The notes under the pieces: generated by a model
What the model was told of the DNA's origin: nothing
What the model saw: the letters and a program-made list of their open reading frames with translations, nothing else
Database searches by the model: none
Made by a program: the position numbers and the translations under genes
Source of the DNA: Ignavibacteriaceae bacterium
GTDB lineage: Bacteria > Bacteroidota > Ignavibacteria > Ignavibacteriales > Ignavibacteriaceae
Direction: 5' to 3'
Length of the DNA stretch: 6,240 nt
Assembly: GCA_025455085.1 (NCBI GenBank)
Contig: JALONF010000124.1
Coordinates: 1 to 6,240 of the forward strand
Part shown: positions 5,783-6,240 of the stretch, piece by piece
Layout: each line of letters starts with the position of its first letter
Position numbering within the stretch: the stretch's first letter is position 1

Positions 5783-6240
5783 ATCATCTTCTTTGTATCT
5801 GTAAATGAACCTGCCCGCAGTTGGTAAAAATATATACCAGAGGCGGATCCGCCTTTGGCGGAAAATTCAACTTCGTAAGTTCCGGGTTCTTTCTTTTCAC
5901 TCAGCAATACGGAAACCTCATTACCTAATGAATCAAAAACCTTTAAGCTTACAAATTCGGAATTCGCGATTCGAAATTTGATTTTAGTGCTTGGGTTGAA
6001 AGGGTTTGGGTAATTCTGTTCTAAGCTGAATTCAGAAATTATTTCAGGAGTTTGTTCAACATCAACGCTCGAAATTTCAATTGGAACTGTCCATATTTGA
6101 TAGATGCCGGTTCTGTTGTCCATCCACACAGGCCAGAGTTTGTTATTTGAAGAAGTAATAGAAATATTGTCTCCCTGATAACCCTGTCCTAATCCACCAA
6201 TTGGTAGAGGCTTGAAATTCTTATCACTGATTTCAAATTC
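5770..6240 (-). CDS. Type IX secreted protein, C-terminal part (5' partial)
   Basis: The frame is open on the minus strand from the window edge to the TAA at 5770-5772, giving 156 visible residues; the start lies beyond 6240. A GTG at 6129 is internal. The first visible part contains GLGQGYQGDNISITSSNNKLWPVWMDNRTGIYQIWTVPI (split as GLGQGYQGDN / ISITSSN / NKLWPVWMDNRTGIYQIW), which looks like the last blade of a sialidase/BNR-type propeller. It is followed by a linker and a type IX sorting domain: EFSLEQNYPNPFNPSTKIKF, VFDSLGNEVSVLL, GIYFYQL and the end KKMILLR. The protein is probably exported and surface-attached; its substrate cannot be told from this part. Within the sorting domain the segment FSAKGGSASGIY is unusual and is encoded by a GC-rich palindrome at 5842-5862. 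It converges on the propeller gene with a 52-base gap. Confidence 0.88.
   Translation of the reverse strand, partial: EFEISDKNFKPLPIGGLGQGYQGDNISITSSNNKLWPVWMDNRTGIYQIWTVPIEISSVDVEQTPEIISEFSLEQNYPNPFNPSTKIKFRIANSEFVSLKVFDSLGNEVSVLLSEKKEPGTYEVEFSAKGGSASGIYFYQLRAGSFTDTKKMILLR
5842..5862. repeat. GC-rich palindromic element inside the sorting-domain coding sequence
   Basis: Two overlapping palindromes share a central arm: GGCGGATCCGCC (5842-5853), perfect with no loop, and TCCGCCTTTGGCGGA (5848-5862), a 6-bp hairpin with a TTT loop. They can fold in mutually exclusive ways. The element is far richer in GC than its surroundings and encodes Ser-Ala-Lys-Gly-Gly-Ser-Ala, where most sorting domains have a less glycine-rich turn before SG(I/V)Y. 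It looks like a small palindromic repeat tolerated in frame. Confidence 0.6.

Noticed and set aside
6127..6129. GTG as the start of the last minus-strand gene
   Set aside because: It falls in the middle of a propeller-like motif (WPVWMDNRTG) and the frame is open to the window edge.

Overview
The window is AT-rich DNA that looks like a chromosome segment from the Bacteroidota/Chlorobi/Ignavibacteria branch, most likely Ignavibacteria-like. The evidence is two proteins ending in type IX secretion sorting domains with the NYPNPFNPxTxI(R/K) start, an Omp85-type barrel of the kind found in this branch, TAnnTTTG-type candidate promoters, and mostly weak ribosome binding sites. No tRNA, rRNA, CRISPR array or transposase was seen.

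Layout: (1) 2-1531 (+) is the 3' part of a large outer-membrane protein. It has a glycine/aspartate-rich strand region and then a BamA/TamA-like barrel; its 5' end lies outside the window. (2) 1582-2073 (-) is a SixA-type histidine phosphatase, convergent with the barrel gene. (3) 2074-2294 is a divergent control region with a CRP/FNR-like palindrome and a candidate promoter on each side. (4) 2295-3536 (+) is an HD-domain hydrolase fused to a membrane domain of the Pycsar-effector type (PycTM, formerly DUF5706). It is the most interesting gene here and carries a perfect 28-bp palindrome inside its coding sequence. (5) 3549-4247 (-) is a lipoprotein with an NrfJ-like domain and a second OB-fold-like domain, ending only 12 bases from the HD gene. 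(6) 4248-4424 is a second divergent control region. (7) 4425-5717 (+) is a secreted Ycf48/BNR-like propeller with a type IX sorting domain. (8) 5770-6240 (-) is the C-terminal part of a second type IX cargo protein. Two GC-rich palindromes sit in its 3' end, one of them over the stop codon.

The genes do not form one operon. They alternate in strand (+,-,+,-,+,-), so each is probably its own transcription unit, with two shared divergent promoter regions. Cell-envelope functions dominate: an outer-membrane barrel, a lipoprotein, two secreted cargo proteins and one inner-membrane protein. The possible signalling pair is the divergent SixA phosphatase and HD-PycTM protein around the CRP-like site. 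No cyclic-nucleotide cyclase is present in the window, so a complete Pycsar defence system cannot be claimed.
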